Translations under genes and position numbers: made by a program | Notes under the pieces: generated by a model | What the model saw: the letters and a program-made list of their open reading frames with translations, nothing else | Told to the model about the DNA's origin: nothing | Databases searched by the model: none | Shown here: piece after piece, positions 27,065 to 36,190 of the stretch | How the letters are laid out: every line of letters starts with the position of its first letter | How positions within the stretch are numbered: the stretch's first letter is position 1 | From: Pelagicoccus sp. SDUM812002 | GTDB taxonomy: Bacteria; Verrucomicrobiota; Verrucomicrobiia; Opitutales; Opitutaceae | Length of the DNA stretch: 64,000 nt | Reading direction: 5' to 3' | NCBI RefSeq assembly: GCF_031127835.1 | Contig: NZ_JARXHX010000001.1 | Coordinates: 62,001-126,000, forward strand

Positions 27065-28705
27065 ATGAGTACCCCGTTTTTCACCTCCATCACGCTTTCT
27101 CTGCTCGGCGGGCTCGCGATCTTCATCCTAGGCATGGGCCACATGACCCAGGCTCTCACCAATATCGCCGGAGCTCGCATGAAGGAATTGCTGGCATCTT
27201 TCACACGCAACCGATTCGCCGCCGCGGCAACCGGAGCAGCCATCACCGCTTCCGTCCAATCTTCTTCTGTCACGACCGTTTTACTAGTCGGCTTCTCCTC
27301 AGCCGGACTCATCAGCGTGGCACAGAGTGTGGGCGTCATCCTCGGAGCGAATCTCGGTTCGACCGTCACCGCCCAAATCATCGCTTTCAAGATTTCCGAG
27401 GCGGGGGCCATTCTCATGGCAGTCGGCCTCGCCATCTCTTTTGTGCGCAAACGCGAGCGTCTAGCCCAGTTCGGCACTCTATTGCTTGGACTCGGCGCCA
27501 TATTCTTCGGCATGCAGCTAATGGGTGACGCAACCCGCCCCCTCCGCGGCTACGAGCCTTTCCTCGAAGCAATGCAAACTATCGAAAGCCCCCTCTAGGG
27601 CGTTGCTATCGGACTCGTATTCACAGCAGTAGTACAGAGTTCTGCTGCGACCATCGGTCTCGCAATTATCTTTGCCAACCAACAACTCATCTCCCTTGAG
27701 GCCGCGATCGCCATCGCGTTCGGAGCAAATATCGGCACTTGCATTACCGCTACATTCGCGGCGCTCGGACGCCCAGCTGCCGCTTGGCGAATCGTGTTCA
27801 TCCACGTGATCTTCAATCTTCTCGGCGTAGCTGTCTGGTTCGGGCTCATTCCTTAGTTGGCCGAACTGAGCCGTCTCGTAGGAGAGCGCTTTTTCAACGA
27901 TGCGACACTCGGTCGCCAGGTCGCAGTTGCTCATACTCTCTTCAACCTCATCAACCTGCTGCTTTTCATCGCCTTCACGGTTCCCTTAGCACGCCTCGCT
28001 TCCCTAGTCGCTCCGGACCGACCTAAGAAAACCACTGTCGCGGGCAAGCCACTCTACCTAGATCCGATCTACTTGGAAACGCCTAATATGGCCATCGACC
28101 GTGCCCATCTCGAATGCTGTCGTCTCGCGACTCTCGCTGTATCCATGGCGGAAGACATTCCCCACGCAGCAATCGAGGGCGAACTTAGAGACTTGCGAAA
28201 GTTGGACACTCGCGACGACGAACTCGACGATTTGCAAACTGCCATCCTTAACTATCTATCATGTATCCAAGCCGCCAAACTCGCCCAGAAGGATCAGCAC
28301 GCTATCAACCAGATCATAGCCCTGGTCAATAGCTGGGAGAATATCGGGGACCTACTCGATTCGCACGTCCTTCCTCTCGGTCACGACAGGCTTGAGACCG
28401 GCCACGCAATCAGTGACAAGACTAAGAAGACTCTCTTCGATCTCCACCAGGCCCTACTTCAAGACCTAAGGCTTGCGCTGCTCGTGACCACCAAAAGCGA
28501 CCCTCAGGACATGCAAAGCCTGCTGCGAAGCAAAGCGACCTTTCGCAAGCTAGCGGACGATGCGGAGAGCGATCTCCGCAGCAGCCTCGTCGGTCGCGAC
28601 CCCGAACGCATGGAGCTCTTTCGGCTCGAGTCTGATCTCATCTCGAATTTCAAGCACATCCACCATCACTGTCGTCGCCCAGCCAAGCTTTTGGCAGAAG
28701 GCTGA
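27065..28705 (+). pseudogene. Na/Pi cotransporter-PhoU protein, two in-frame TAG codons
   Basis: One continuous frame encodes a NptA/YjbB-type sodium-dependent phosphate transporter with a C-terminal PhoU-like domain, if two TAG codons are read through (27596-27598 and 27854-27856). The first transporter repeat carries ITASVQSSSVTTVLLVGFSS and the second TAVVQSSAATIGLAIIFANQ, the paired QSS motifs of the family. The PhoU-like helices begin near LDPIYLETPNMAIDRAHLE and end near FKHIHHHCRRPAKLLAEG. There is no frameshift. The first TAG follows SPL where the family has a leucine or tryptophan, the second follows FGLIP; each is one base from TTG. An earlier ATG at 26963 would add 34 residues. I call it a nonsense-mutated gene; suppression is discussed as a finding. 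Confidence 0.8.
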
Positions 28706-28722
28706 CGGTATTACTGGAGCAC

Positions 28723-29736
28723 CTATTCGCTCCAGCCCACGATCACGATCTTACCGATCGAACGTCCGGACTCGAGCTGCCCGTGGGCGGCGAGCACGTT
28801 ACCCACATTGATGGGTGACAGTTTCGTCTTCGCAGTGCTGCGGAGCTTTCCTTCATCTATGAGGGAGGCAACCCTTTCGAGAATCCGATGCTGCTCTTCG
28901 ATGTCTGTCGTTTCGAATACAGCCCGGGTAAACATTAGCTCCCAGCAAATGCGAGCGCTCTTGAGCTTGAAAGGGCCACCGATGTCCAAGCTTCCGCTCG
29001 GTTCCACAATCAAAACAACCCCACCCTGCGGCGCAATCAGCTGACCCATCGCATCCCAATAGGCGTCGGTGTTGTTGAAGTTAGCGATGAAGTCGACCGT
29101 CTTAAAACCTATATTCTCCATTTGTGGCGGTAACTCCTCGCCGTGGTTAACCACGAAGTCCGCCCCGAGATCGAGACACCACTGCTTGCTCTCTTCGCGA
29201 GAAGCCGTCGCGATCACGGTCAGGCCCGCCAACTTCGCAAGTTGAATACCGATCGAACCGACACCTCCAGCGCCTCCAATGATCAACAGTGACTTTCCCA
29301 CGTTGCCACCATCGGGATCGATGCCCAAGCGATCGAAAAGGGACTCCCATGCAGTCAAAGCAGTCAAAGGGATGGCTGCGGCTGACGCAGAATCCAGCGA
29401 GCTGGGTCGAACCGCTGCGATACGCTCGTCGACCAAATGGAACTGCGAGTTCGTACCTGGACGGGCTACGCTGCCAGCGTAGTAAACCTTGTCGCCGACT
29501 TTGAGCATCTCCGTCGCATCGCCCGCTGCTACCACCGTGCCAGCCGCATCGAATCCAAGGACCTTCGGTTCTGTTCCCTCCCCAGGGCGAACCTTCGTAT
29601 CCACAGGATTGAGACCGATCGCTTCGATCTCCACGAGGATGTCGCGACCGGTTGGCTCTGGTTTGGGCAAGTCAACTTCGCGAGCGACGTCGGTATTTTC
29701 GAGGGAGAGTCCGGGTTGAAACTGGATCGCTTTCAT
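28723..29736 (-). CDS. zinc-type alcohol dehydrogenase-like quinone oxidoreductase
   Basis: The 337-residue protein is a medium-chain dehydrogenase/reductase of the zeta-crystallin (quinone oxidoreductase) branch. The N-terminal catalytic domain has VEIEAIGLNPVDTKVRPGEG and VLGFDAAGTVVAAGD; the NADPH-binding domain has SLLIIGGAGGVGSIGIQLAKL followed by TVIATASREESKQWCLDLGA. No structural zinc cysteines are visible, as usual for this branch. Start: ATG 29736 (MKAIQFQPGLSL); the longer frame adds 17 arginine-rich residues that look non-native. It stands 34 bases from the end of the PhoU-like domain, convergent to it. Confidence 0.88.
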   Translation of the reverse strand: MKAIQFQPGLSLENTDVAREVDLPKPEPTGRDILVEIEAIGLNPVDTKVRPGEGTEPKVLGFDAAGTVVAAGDATEMLKVGDKVYYAGSVARPGTNSQFHLVDERIAAVRPSSLDSASAAAIPLTALTAWESLFDRLGIDPDGGNVGKSLLIIGGAGGVGSIGIQLAKLAGLTVIATASREESKQWCLDLGADFVVNHGEELPPQMENIGFKTVDFIANFNNTDAYWDAMGQLIAPQGGVVLIVEPSGSLDIGGPFKLKSARICWELMFTRAVFETTDIEEQHRILERVASLIDEGKLRSTAKTKLSPINVGNVLAAHGQLESGRSIGKIVIVGWSE

Positions 29737-29865
29737 CGCCCAGAGAACGCATCTAAGTCGCAATCGCCTGCGCCTGAATCGATTCAATCGGAAACGAGCA
29801 CGACAGCTTCAAGCGATCCCATTCCGCGTCCACTCCATCCGTTTAAATCGCATTGCTAGCAATCA

Positions 29866-29895
29866 CAAAAAAACGCCGTCCGGTAGGACGACGCT
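29866..29895 (-). terminator. rho-independent terminator after tRNA-Ser
   Basis: Read on the minus strand, GCGTCGTCC and GGACGGCGT form a stem (one wobble pair) with a 4-base loop, directly followed by seven T residues. It lies 14 bases after the tRNA 3' end, as expected for a single-tRNA transcript. Confidence 0.8.
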
Positions 29896-29909
29896 TTCTC
29901 GAAAATAAG

Positions 29910-30000
<91 letters not shown>

Positions 30001-30148
30001 GCTAAGGTCTTGGAACAGTGCTAATTCAGTTTTGGAGATCAAGCCCTAAAACCGCTTTATCGCTAAGAAAATCACCTTCCTCTTAAAGCTTTGCCCTGCA
30101 GGGCTTTTTGCTTGGATTTTAATCTGAATCGGATGGGAATTTCCTCCG

Positions 30149-30931
30149 ATGATTTGGAGTTTCATGGGTACAGGTACGTCGCAGGGTGTGCCGATGATCG
30201 GCTGCGACTGCGCCGTTTGCCACTCTGCCGATCCCAAGAACGTTCGCTACCGAACGCACGCCCACCTAGAAATGGGCGGGCTTAACATCCAAATCGACGC
30301 CGCGCCAGAGTTTCGCTTGCGCGCCTTGGAACTCGGCATCCCTAAAGTAGACCTCGTTCTACTCACTCACGGACACGCAGACCACATCCAAGGATTCGAT
30401 GACCTCCGCCAATACTGCGACCAGCGCGAGGGCGAAGCTATACCGGTCTACTCGAACAGTGACGGGCTCAACCGGCTGAGAGAGGTCTATCCATACGCAA
30501 TCCGCGACAAGGCTGCTTTCAGGAGCTATCCCGCCTTTCGCGCTCTCGGAATGCCCAAGGTCCTCGACTTGGGAATCGCAGGTCGCGTGTACTCCACAGA
30601 TCAAGAACACGGACGCTTCCAGACCTTGGGCTTCGTTTTCGAAGAAGCGGAATCAGGCAAGCGGCTCGCGTATTTCACAGATTGCAGCAGCGTCAGTCCA
30701 GAGGCAGAAAGCCTCGCCAAGGGCGCAGACGTGGTGGTGCTCGATGCGTTGCGCCCCATGGCCCACCCTTCACACATGACGATCGACGAAGCGGTCGAGG
30801 CTGCACAGAGAATTGGCGGAGGCCAAACCTACCTAGTCCACATGACCCACCATATTGATCATGAAAAAGTGGATACGGAATTGCCCGATGGAATAAATCT
30901 GAGCTACGACAAGCTCGTTTTAGAAATCTGA
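30149..30931 (+). CDS. PhnP-like metallo-beta-lactamase-fold hydrolase
   Basis: A 260-residue cytoplasmic MBL-fold phosphodiesterase-like enzyme. It has the PhnP-type cysteine cluster CDCAVC at residues 19-24 and the metal-binding HGHADH at 74-79; later metal ligands fit DCSSVS near residue 172 and HMTHHIDHE near the C-terminus. PhnP itself opens cyclic phosphates, and many relatives are annotated as lipoyl/octanoyl-related proteins; the substrate here is unknown. The 3' end overlaps the convergent LacI gene by 28 bases. ATG 30149 is the first in-frame start. Confidence 0.87.
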   Translation: MIWSFMGTGTSQGVPMIGCDCAVCHSADPKNVRYRTHAHLEMGGLNIQIDAAPEFRLRALELGIPKVDLVLLTHGHADHIQGFDDLRQYCDQREGEAIPVYSNSDGLNRLREVYPYAIRDKAAFRSYPAFRALGMPKVLDLGIAGRVYSTDQEHGRFQTLGFVFEEAESGKRLAYFTDCSSVSPEAESLAKGADVVVLDALRPMAHPSHMTIDEAVEAAQRIGGGQTYLVHMTHHIDHEKVDTELPDGINLSYDKLVLEI

Positions 30932-31959
30932 AGATCGGATTCAGCAACGTTTCTCGTCGTGGGGCCATCGATCCAGATAGCAGGTATCGTAGTCGTCGAC
31001 GCTGTGTCTGGTATGCCGTAAGCATTGCGATGCAATTGGCCGACCAGCAATTCGATTCCGCGCCGGCCGATGAGGTTCGGTCGCAAGTCGAGCCCGCTGC
31101 ACGGAACTTCGCTCATCAATACATTCAAACAACAAAAACCGTGCGTTTCCGGAACATTCGCTCCCATGTCCTCCATCCATTCTAACACGTCGGGACGGTG
31201 ACTTAATACCACATCTGGCCCGTTTTCTTCAAACCATGACTTGAAAGACTTCTCGTTTACGTCTTCCAAAACCAGCGGCTCGAGCGCCTCGAACGTTTCT
31301 GACCTCGTATTTTGGATACGATAGGCCGCTTCCCAACGGTAGAGCAATCTCTGGTCGTGAGCCCTATGGAGGACCAATCCCGGACGTTGGTAACCGAGCT
31401 CCTCCAATTTCCTCATCGCCACTACCATGGAACGGAAGTGGTCGGAACACACCGAGTCCAAAGCAGGCTGCTCGATGATATAGTCGGTATAGATTCCCGC
31501 ATAGAGGTCCCAATCCAAATTGCGGATATCTGGAGTGGTCGCCGCTGGCAGCACCAGCAGGCCACGAATACCGCGCGATTTCAAAATAGTATTGAGCCGT
31601 GCCACCGTTAAACCTTCAGCTCCCAGAGCAAATATCTCCGTCTTGAAGCCTAGCTCCTGACCCATTTTTTCGGCTCCCGAATAAACCTCGCGGTGGTAGC
31701 GCCGAGCCGCAGAGACGCGCTGGTCTGAGCTTTCGAGGTCCACTACCGCCAACACTCCCCGGAATGAGCCAGCACCCGAACGCCTCATCTCCGACATCAA
31801 CGCACCAGCAAGCGGGTTGTGCCTGTAACCCGCCTCCTTGGCTGCCTTGAGCACGCGATCGCGAGTCTCCTTTTTCACGCGCGGCTTGTTACGCAAGGCA
31901 TCGGAAACGGTGGTATGTGAGAGGCCGAGGGCTTTCGCGAGTTCTCTGACTGAATTCAT
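30904..31959 (-). CDS. LacI family transcriptional regulator
   Basis: The 351-residue protein has the LacI DNA-binding domain at the N-terminus (VRELAKALGLSHTTVSDALR, then a hinge near GYRHNPLAGALMSEMRR) and a periplasmic-binding-protein-like sugar domain (GVLAVVDLESSDQRVSAARR, IRGLLVLPAATTP, and WIDGP near the end). It is divergent from the Gfo/Idh/MocA gene, with a perfect 15-base palindrome between them at 32016-32030, and is therefore the best candidate regulator of the pectin locus. Effector inferred: an unsaturated uronic or rhamnose-derived sugar. Its end overlaps the 3' end of the PhnP-like gene. Confidence 0.92.
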   Translation of the reverse strand: MNSVRELAKALGLSHTTVSDALRNKPRVKKETRDRVLKAAKEAGYRHNPLAGALMSEMRRSGAGSFRGVLAVVDLESSDQRVSAARRYHREVYSGAEKMGQELGFKTEIFALGAEGLTVARLNTILKSRGIRGLLVLPAATTPDIRNLDWDLYAGIYTDYIIEQPALDSVCSDHFRSMVVAMRKLEELGYQRPGLVLHRAHDQRLLYRWEAAYRIQNTRSETFEALEPLVLEDVNEKSFKSWFEENGPDVVLSHRPDVLEWMEDMGANVPETHGFCCLNVLMSEVPCSGLDLRPNLIGRRGIELLVGQLHRNAYGIPDTASTTTIPAIWIDGPTTRNVAESDLQISKTSLS

Positions 31960-32015
31960 GGGGCGTTGGGGTTAGCTAGAGTCCCAGGGAAATGTCTGAT
32001 AGCAGCCCCCTGTCT

Positions 32016-32030
32016 TTCTGACTGTCAGAA
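32016..32030. promoter_or_regulatory. candidate LacI-family operator (perfect palindrome)
   Basis: TTCTGAC-T-GTCAGAA is a perfect 15-base palindrome with a central T, sitting between the divergent LacI gene (start 31959) and the Gfo/Idh/MocA gene (start 32168). The same core TGAC-N-GTCAGA recurs near 43671 and, as two arms farther apart, near 51487. LacI-type proteins bind such dyads. Confidence 0.6.
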
Positions 32031-32167
32031 GTCTCGCGGTTCGCTCGCACTTACAAGTACAAATTAATCTTCTCTCAGCATTTTTTTTTGAGTTACCCGT
32101 GCTGTCTCATTCCCTTTTTACTGTCTGGTGTGCGGCATCAATACCCTAAAGATTTTCCTAACCCTCA

Positions 32168-33355
32168 ATGATTCAATCAGCAGGAACCCCTCCCCGAATC
32201 GCGCTTATCGGCGTTTCTGGATACGCCGAAGTCTACATCGACTGGCTGCTGGAAGCACACGCCGAAAGCCTTATCGATCTGGTCGCTGCCACTATTCTTC
32301 CGAGCGAACGAAACGTAGCACCAGCTCTCGCCTTAAAAGAAATCGCATCGAAGATATACGACAGCTATGAAGATATGTTCGCTGCGGAAGCGGGCAACTT
32401 GGACATTTGCTTCATACCCACTGGCATTCAGTGGCACGCTCCTATGGCGATCGCTGCCCTGAAAGCTGGCTCGAACGTCTTGGTCGAAAAGCCCTTGGCC
32501 GGCTCGATCTCTGACGTCGACAGCGTACGTGCCGCGGAGAAACAGTACGATAAGTGGATAGCCGTCGGTTTCCAGGACATGTACACGTCTGAGATACTGC
32601 AATTAAAGGAGAGCCTATTGAGTGGAATCATCGGCGAGGTACAGTCCGTTTCCATGCTCGGAGCTTGGCCGAGACCCGTTTCCTACTACGAACGAAATCA
32701 ATGGGCCGGCAAACTAGCGGTGAATGGCAACGCCGTTATGGACTCTCCGCTCAACAACGCATTCGCCCATTTCGTAAATCTTTCTCTCTTCCTCGCTGGC
32801 GATAACCTGCACGCCTCCGTCAAGGCTGAGGTCGACCAGGCCGAACTATACCACGCTCACGATATCGAAAGTTTCGATACAGCTGTGGTGCAAGCGACCG
32901 CGGAGAATTCGGTTTCACTGTGGTTCGGAGTCACGCATGCATGCTCGGAGACCATCGAGCCGCGTATACGAATCGTGGGCGAAAAAGGGTCAATCATCTG
33001 GGAGCACGAAAAGGACTGTACGATCTTCACGGAAAGCCAACTCCCTGTCACTATCCCCGTCCCACGCTACAGCCATACCCGCAAGAAAATGTTCGAGAGC
33101 GTGATCGATCGCCTAACCCAAGCGAGCGCCCCGATTTGCGATACCTTAATCGCCAAATCCCACACTTACTTGATCGAAGGAGTTCATAAGAACGCCGCCA
33201 TATATGCTGTCCATCCCGACCTGATCGAACCATGCGAGGGCGATTCTGAAAACCAGTCAATCCCTGCCATCAAAGAGATCACTCGATTGCTCGAGCAAGC
33301 CTTCGATACCAATGGTCCTCTGGGAGATTTGACCGTCAGCGCTTTACGAGCATAG
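32168..33355 (+). CDS. Gfo/Idh/MocA family oxidoreductase
   Basis: A 395-residue NAD(P)-dependent sugar or inositol-type dehydrogenase: IALIGVSGYAEVYIDWLLEA is the Rossmann start, LVEKPLAGSISDVDSVRAAE carries the catalytic lysine motif (EKP), and the second domain starts near KWIAVGFQDMY. Members of this family act on keto/amino sugars or sugar acids. Here it probably acts on a product of rhamnogalacturonan breakdown; the substrate cannot be stated. It opens the plus-strand block behind the candidate operator and is followed after 125 bases by the PL26 gene. Confidence 0.87.
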   Translation: MIQSAGTPPRIALIGVSGYAEVYIDWLLEAHAESLIDLVAATILPSERNVAPALALKEIASKIYDSYEDMFAAEAGNLDICFIPTGIQWHAPMAIAALKAGSNVLVEKPLAGSISDVDSVRAAEKQYDKWIAVGFQDMYTSEILQLKESLLSGIIGEVQSVSMLGAWPRPVSYYERNQWAGKLAVNGNAVMDSPLNNAFAHFVNLSLFLAGDNLHASVKAEVDQAELYHAHDIESFDTAVVQATAENSVSLWFGVTHACSETIEPRIRIVGEKGSIIWEHEKDCTIFTESQLPVTIPVPRYSHTRKKMFESVIDRLTQASAPICDTLIAKSHTYLIEGVHKNAAIYAVHPDLIEPCEGDSENQSIPAIKEITRLLEQAFDTNGPLGDLTVSALRA

Positions 33356-33480
33356 TAGGATAGCGAAGACCCTACATTGCTTGCATCTCCCTAACGCTCC
33401 CAAGCGATCCAGATCGCTTCTCCTCTAACCTTCGAGGCGAGCGTTTAACTTTACCCGAAAACACCCCACTTCCTACATCG

Positions 33481-36180
33481 ATGAACCGACGTGACTTCCT
33501 AGTAAAAAGCGCCTTTGCCGCGGCAATTCCGATCGCCGTATCCGCTACCCAACTACAATCATCAACACGCACTCCTGCCAAGAAAGCTCCGACAGGGGCA
33601 CGGTCCATCAGCTGGCTAGACGGAGATGCGCCGAGAGTTCAAAGCGGCTCCATGTGGGGACTGCCTTGGCCCCAAGGCGAGCTCTTCAAAAACGAACCAG
33701 TAAAACTCGAAAACGATTCCGGTAAATCGATCCCCGTCCAGACTTGGGCAACTGCTTTCTGGCCAGACGGATCAGTCAAATGGACGGCTCATGCCATCCC
33801 CGCTCACGTCGCGGCTACTCAAACTCTCTTCATTTCGAAGGGCGCACCAGCAACACCCGAGTCTCCCGTACAAATAACCGATCGCGGTGCCTACATCGTC
33901 GCCGACACTGGAGTCATCCGCTGCATCGTCCCGGTCTCCGGCGACCATGTATTCACCTCCATAGAGCGCAACGGAATCGCGATCGCGGAAAACGCGCGCC
34001 TGATCGGCTACCGACAAGACAGCGTAGACGAAAGCTTTGAAACTACTCCAGTACGGGAGCCCTTTCAGGGCATCACCGAATCGGTCACAGTCGAGCAGAC
34101 CGGCCCCGTGCGGGCAGTGCTCCACATAAAGGGAAAGCACAGGACTGCCAGCGGGCGAGAATGGCTGCCCTATTCGATGCGTATTTCCTTCTTCGCAGGC
34201 GGAGAATCCGCCCAAATCTCTCACAGTTTCATCTACGACGGAGACGAATCGAAAGACTTCATCAAAGGTCTCGGACTGCGTTTTGACGTGCCTATGCGTG
34301 ACGAGATGCATAACCGCCATGTACGTTTCGCAGGCCAAGACTCGGGACTTTGGGCAGAGTCAGTGCGTGGCCTCACCGGGCTTCGGAGAAATCCAGGTGA
34401 GGAAGTCAAGAAGGCTCAGATCGATGGTCGGCCGACGCCGCCAATATCAGAATGGTCGCCACGCGTAAGCGATCGTATCCGCTTTATCCCTACATGGGGA
34501 GATTTCACTCTCAGCCAACCATCCGCTAACGGTTTCACGGTACGGAAACGTACCAAGGTCGGACACGGATGGATCGATGCAGACCAGGGGGGTCGCGCAG
34601 CCGGCACAGCCTATGTGGGGGGCACGTCGGGGGGGGTGCTTTTCGGCATGCGGGACTTCTGGAAGCTTCACCCTACGCAGCTTGATATCCGCAATGCGAA
34701 TACCGAGCTTGCACAAGCCACCATCTGGATCTGGTCTCCCGAATCACCCGCCATGGACATTCGCTTCTACCATGACGGTCTCGGCATGGACACTTACGAG
34801 GAGCAGTACGATGGCGGCTTGGAAATCACCTATGAAGACTACGAACCGGGTTTCGGGACTCCACACGGAGTCGCACGTACCAGCGATTTCAGCATCTTCG
34901 CCCTCGGAACCACACCTAGCCGCGAGGACACCGTTTCACTAGCCCATTCGGTCAGCGAGCCTCCGCTCCTCACCGCAACCCCCAATGACTTTTTGGATTC
35001 TGGAGTATTCGGGAGCCTTTGGAGCCTACCCGACCGTTCATCCAGAAGTAAGGCTGAAATCGAAGATCGTCTCGATTGGTCAGTACAGTACTACCAATCG
35101 CAAGTAGACCAACGTCATTGGTATGGGTTCTGGAACTACGGTGACGTGATGCATACTTACGACTCCGATCGGCAAATGTGGCGCTACGATATCGGAGGTT
35201 ACGCATGGGATAATTCAGAGCTATCACCGGATCTATGGCTTTGGTACTCTTTTCTTCGAACTGGCCGCCGTGACGAGTTTCGACTCGCCGAAGCGATGAC
35301 GCGGCACAACCGTGACGTAGATATCTACCACCTTGGCCAATGGGCCGGACTTGGCACTCGCCACAATGTTCAGCACTGGGGTTGCAGCGCGAAGCAACTG
35401 CGCATCAGTACTTCAGCGTATCGACGTTTCCACTACTTCCTTACCGGAGACGAACGCACAGGCGACGTGCTCAATGAGGTGACCGAAGCGGACACGCAAT
35501 TGGCAAACCTTGTCCCAACCCGTAAATTGAAGGGACGAAGCGCTACGCCTACCGCTACACGCATTGGGGTCGGTACCGACTTTGGTTCGGCCGCTGCGAA
35601 CTGGCTAACCGCCTGGGAACGCACCGGCGATCCGAAATACAAAGCCTGGCTTGAGGATGCAATGAAGACGATCGGAGCGCAAGAACTTGGTTTCTTCGCC
35701 GGTGACTTTGGATACGATCCTGTCACAAAAAAGCTGCTACCTCCGGAAGATCCTAGGGCTAGCGTATCTCACCTCAGTGCTGTCTTCGGACTCGTCGAAA
35801 TCTGTGCGGAATTAATCGAACTCATCGACGTGCCAGCATTCAAGAACGCGTGGATACAATACTGTACGCTCTACAATGCATCCGAGGAGGAGCAAGCAGC
35901 TCAGTTAGGTCACTCCCTCAGGGGAGGCAGCCTCGAGCAAGCTCACTCGAGACTCACCGCGTATGCCGCCAACTCCACCGGAAACTCTAAGCTAGCCAAG
36001 AGAGCATGGGAAGAGTTCGAGAAGGAATGGGGTGGCAAAAAGACAATCGGGAGCGAACGTATCGAAGGTCCAACTACCTTGAATCCTGTCGACGTTGCAG
36101 AATGGGTTTCGACCAACGACTCCTCGCAATGGGGGCTCGCTGCGATACAAAACCTGGCCCTCGTACCTGACGCTCTCTAG
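33481..36180 (+). CDS. exo-rhamnogalacturonan lyase-like protein (PL26)
   Basis: An 899-residue protein resembling PcRGLX/YetA-type enzymes (polysaccharide lyase family 26), which release unsaturated galacturonosyl-rhamnose from the end of the RG-I backbone. The N-terminus MNRRDFLVKSAFAAAIPIAV has a Tat/Sec-like signal, so the enzyme is exported. The first domain (SISWLDGDAPRVQSGSMWGL, PWPQGELF, TAFWPDGSVKWTAHAIP) matches the PcRGLX N-terminal domain, followed by an alpha/alpha barrel with WYGFWNYGDVMHTYDSDRQM and AGLGTRHNVQHWG. Ends with PDAL. Start: ATG 33481; a few purines upstream but no strong ribosome binding site. Confidence 0.8.
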   Translation: MNRRDFLVKSAFAAAIPIAVSATQLQSSTRTPAKKAPTGARSISWLDGDAPRVQSGSMWGLPWPQGELFKNEPVKLENDSGKSIPVQTWATAFWPDGSVKWTAHAIPAHVAATQTLFISKGAPATPESPVQITDRGAYIVADTGVIRCIVPVSGDHVFTSIERNGIAIAENARLIGYRQDSVDESFETTPVREPFQGITESVTVEQTGPVRAVLHIKGKHRTASGREWLPYSMRISFFAGGESAQISHSFIYDGDESKDFIKGLGLRFDVPMRDEMHNRHVRFAGQDSGLWAESVRGLTGLRRNPGEEVKKAQIDGRPTPPISEWSPRVSDRIRFIPTWGDFTLSQPSANGFTVRKRTKVGHGWIDADQGGRAAGTAYVGGTSGGVLFGMRDFWKLHPTQLDIRNANTELAQATIWIWSPESPAMDIRFYHDGLGMDTYEEQYDGGLEITYEDYEPGFGTPHGVARTSDFSIFALGTTPSREDTVSLAHSVSEPPLLTATPNDFLDSGVFGSLWSLPDRSSRSKAEIEDRLDWSVQYYQSQVDQRHWYGFWNYGDVMHTYDSDRQMWRYDIGGYAWDNSELSPDLWLWYSFLRTGRRDEFRLAEAMTRHNRDVDIYHLGQWAGLGTRHNVQHWGCSAKQLRISTSAYRRFHYFLTGDERTGDVLNEVTEADTQLANLVPTRKLKGRSATPTATRIGVGTDFGSAAANWLTAWERTGDPKYKAWLEDAMKTIGAQELGFFAGDFGYDPVTKKLLPPEDPRASVSHLSAVFGLVEICAELIELIDVPAFKNAWIQYCTLYNASEEEQAAQLGHSLRGGSLEQAHSRLTAYAANSTGNSKLAKRAWEEFEKEWGGKKTIGSERIEGPTTLNPVDVAEWVSTNDSSQWGLAAIQNLALVPDAL

Positions 36181-36190
36181 CTTTAAAAAG

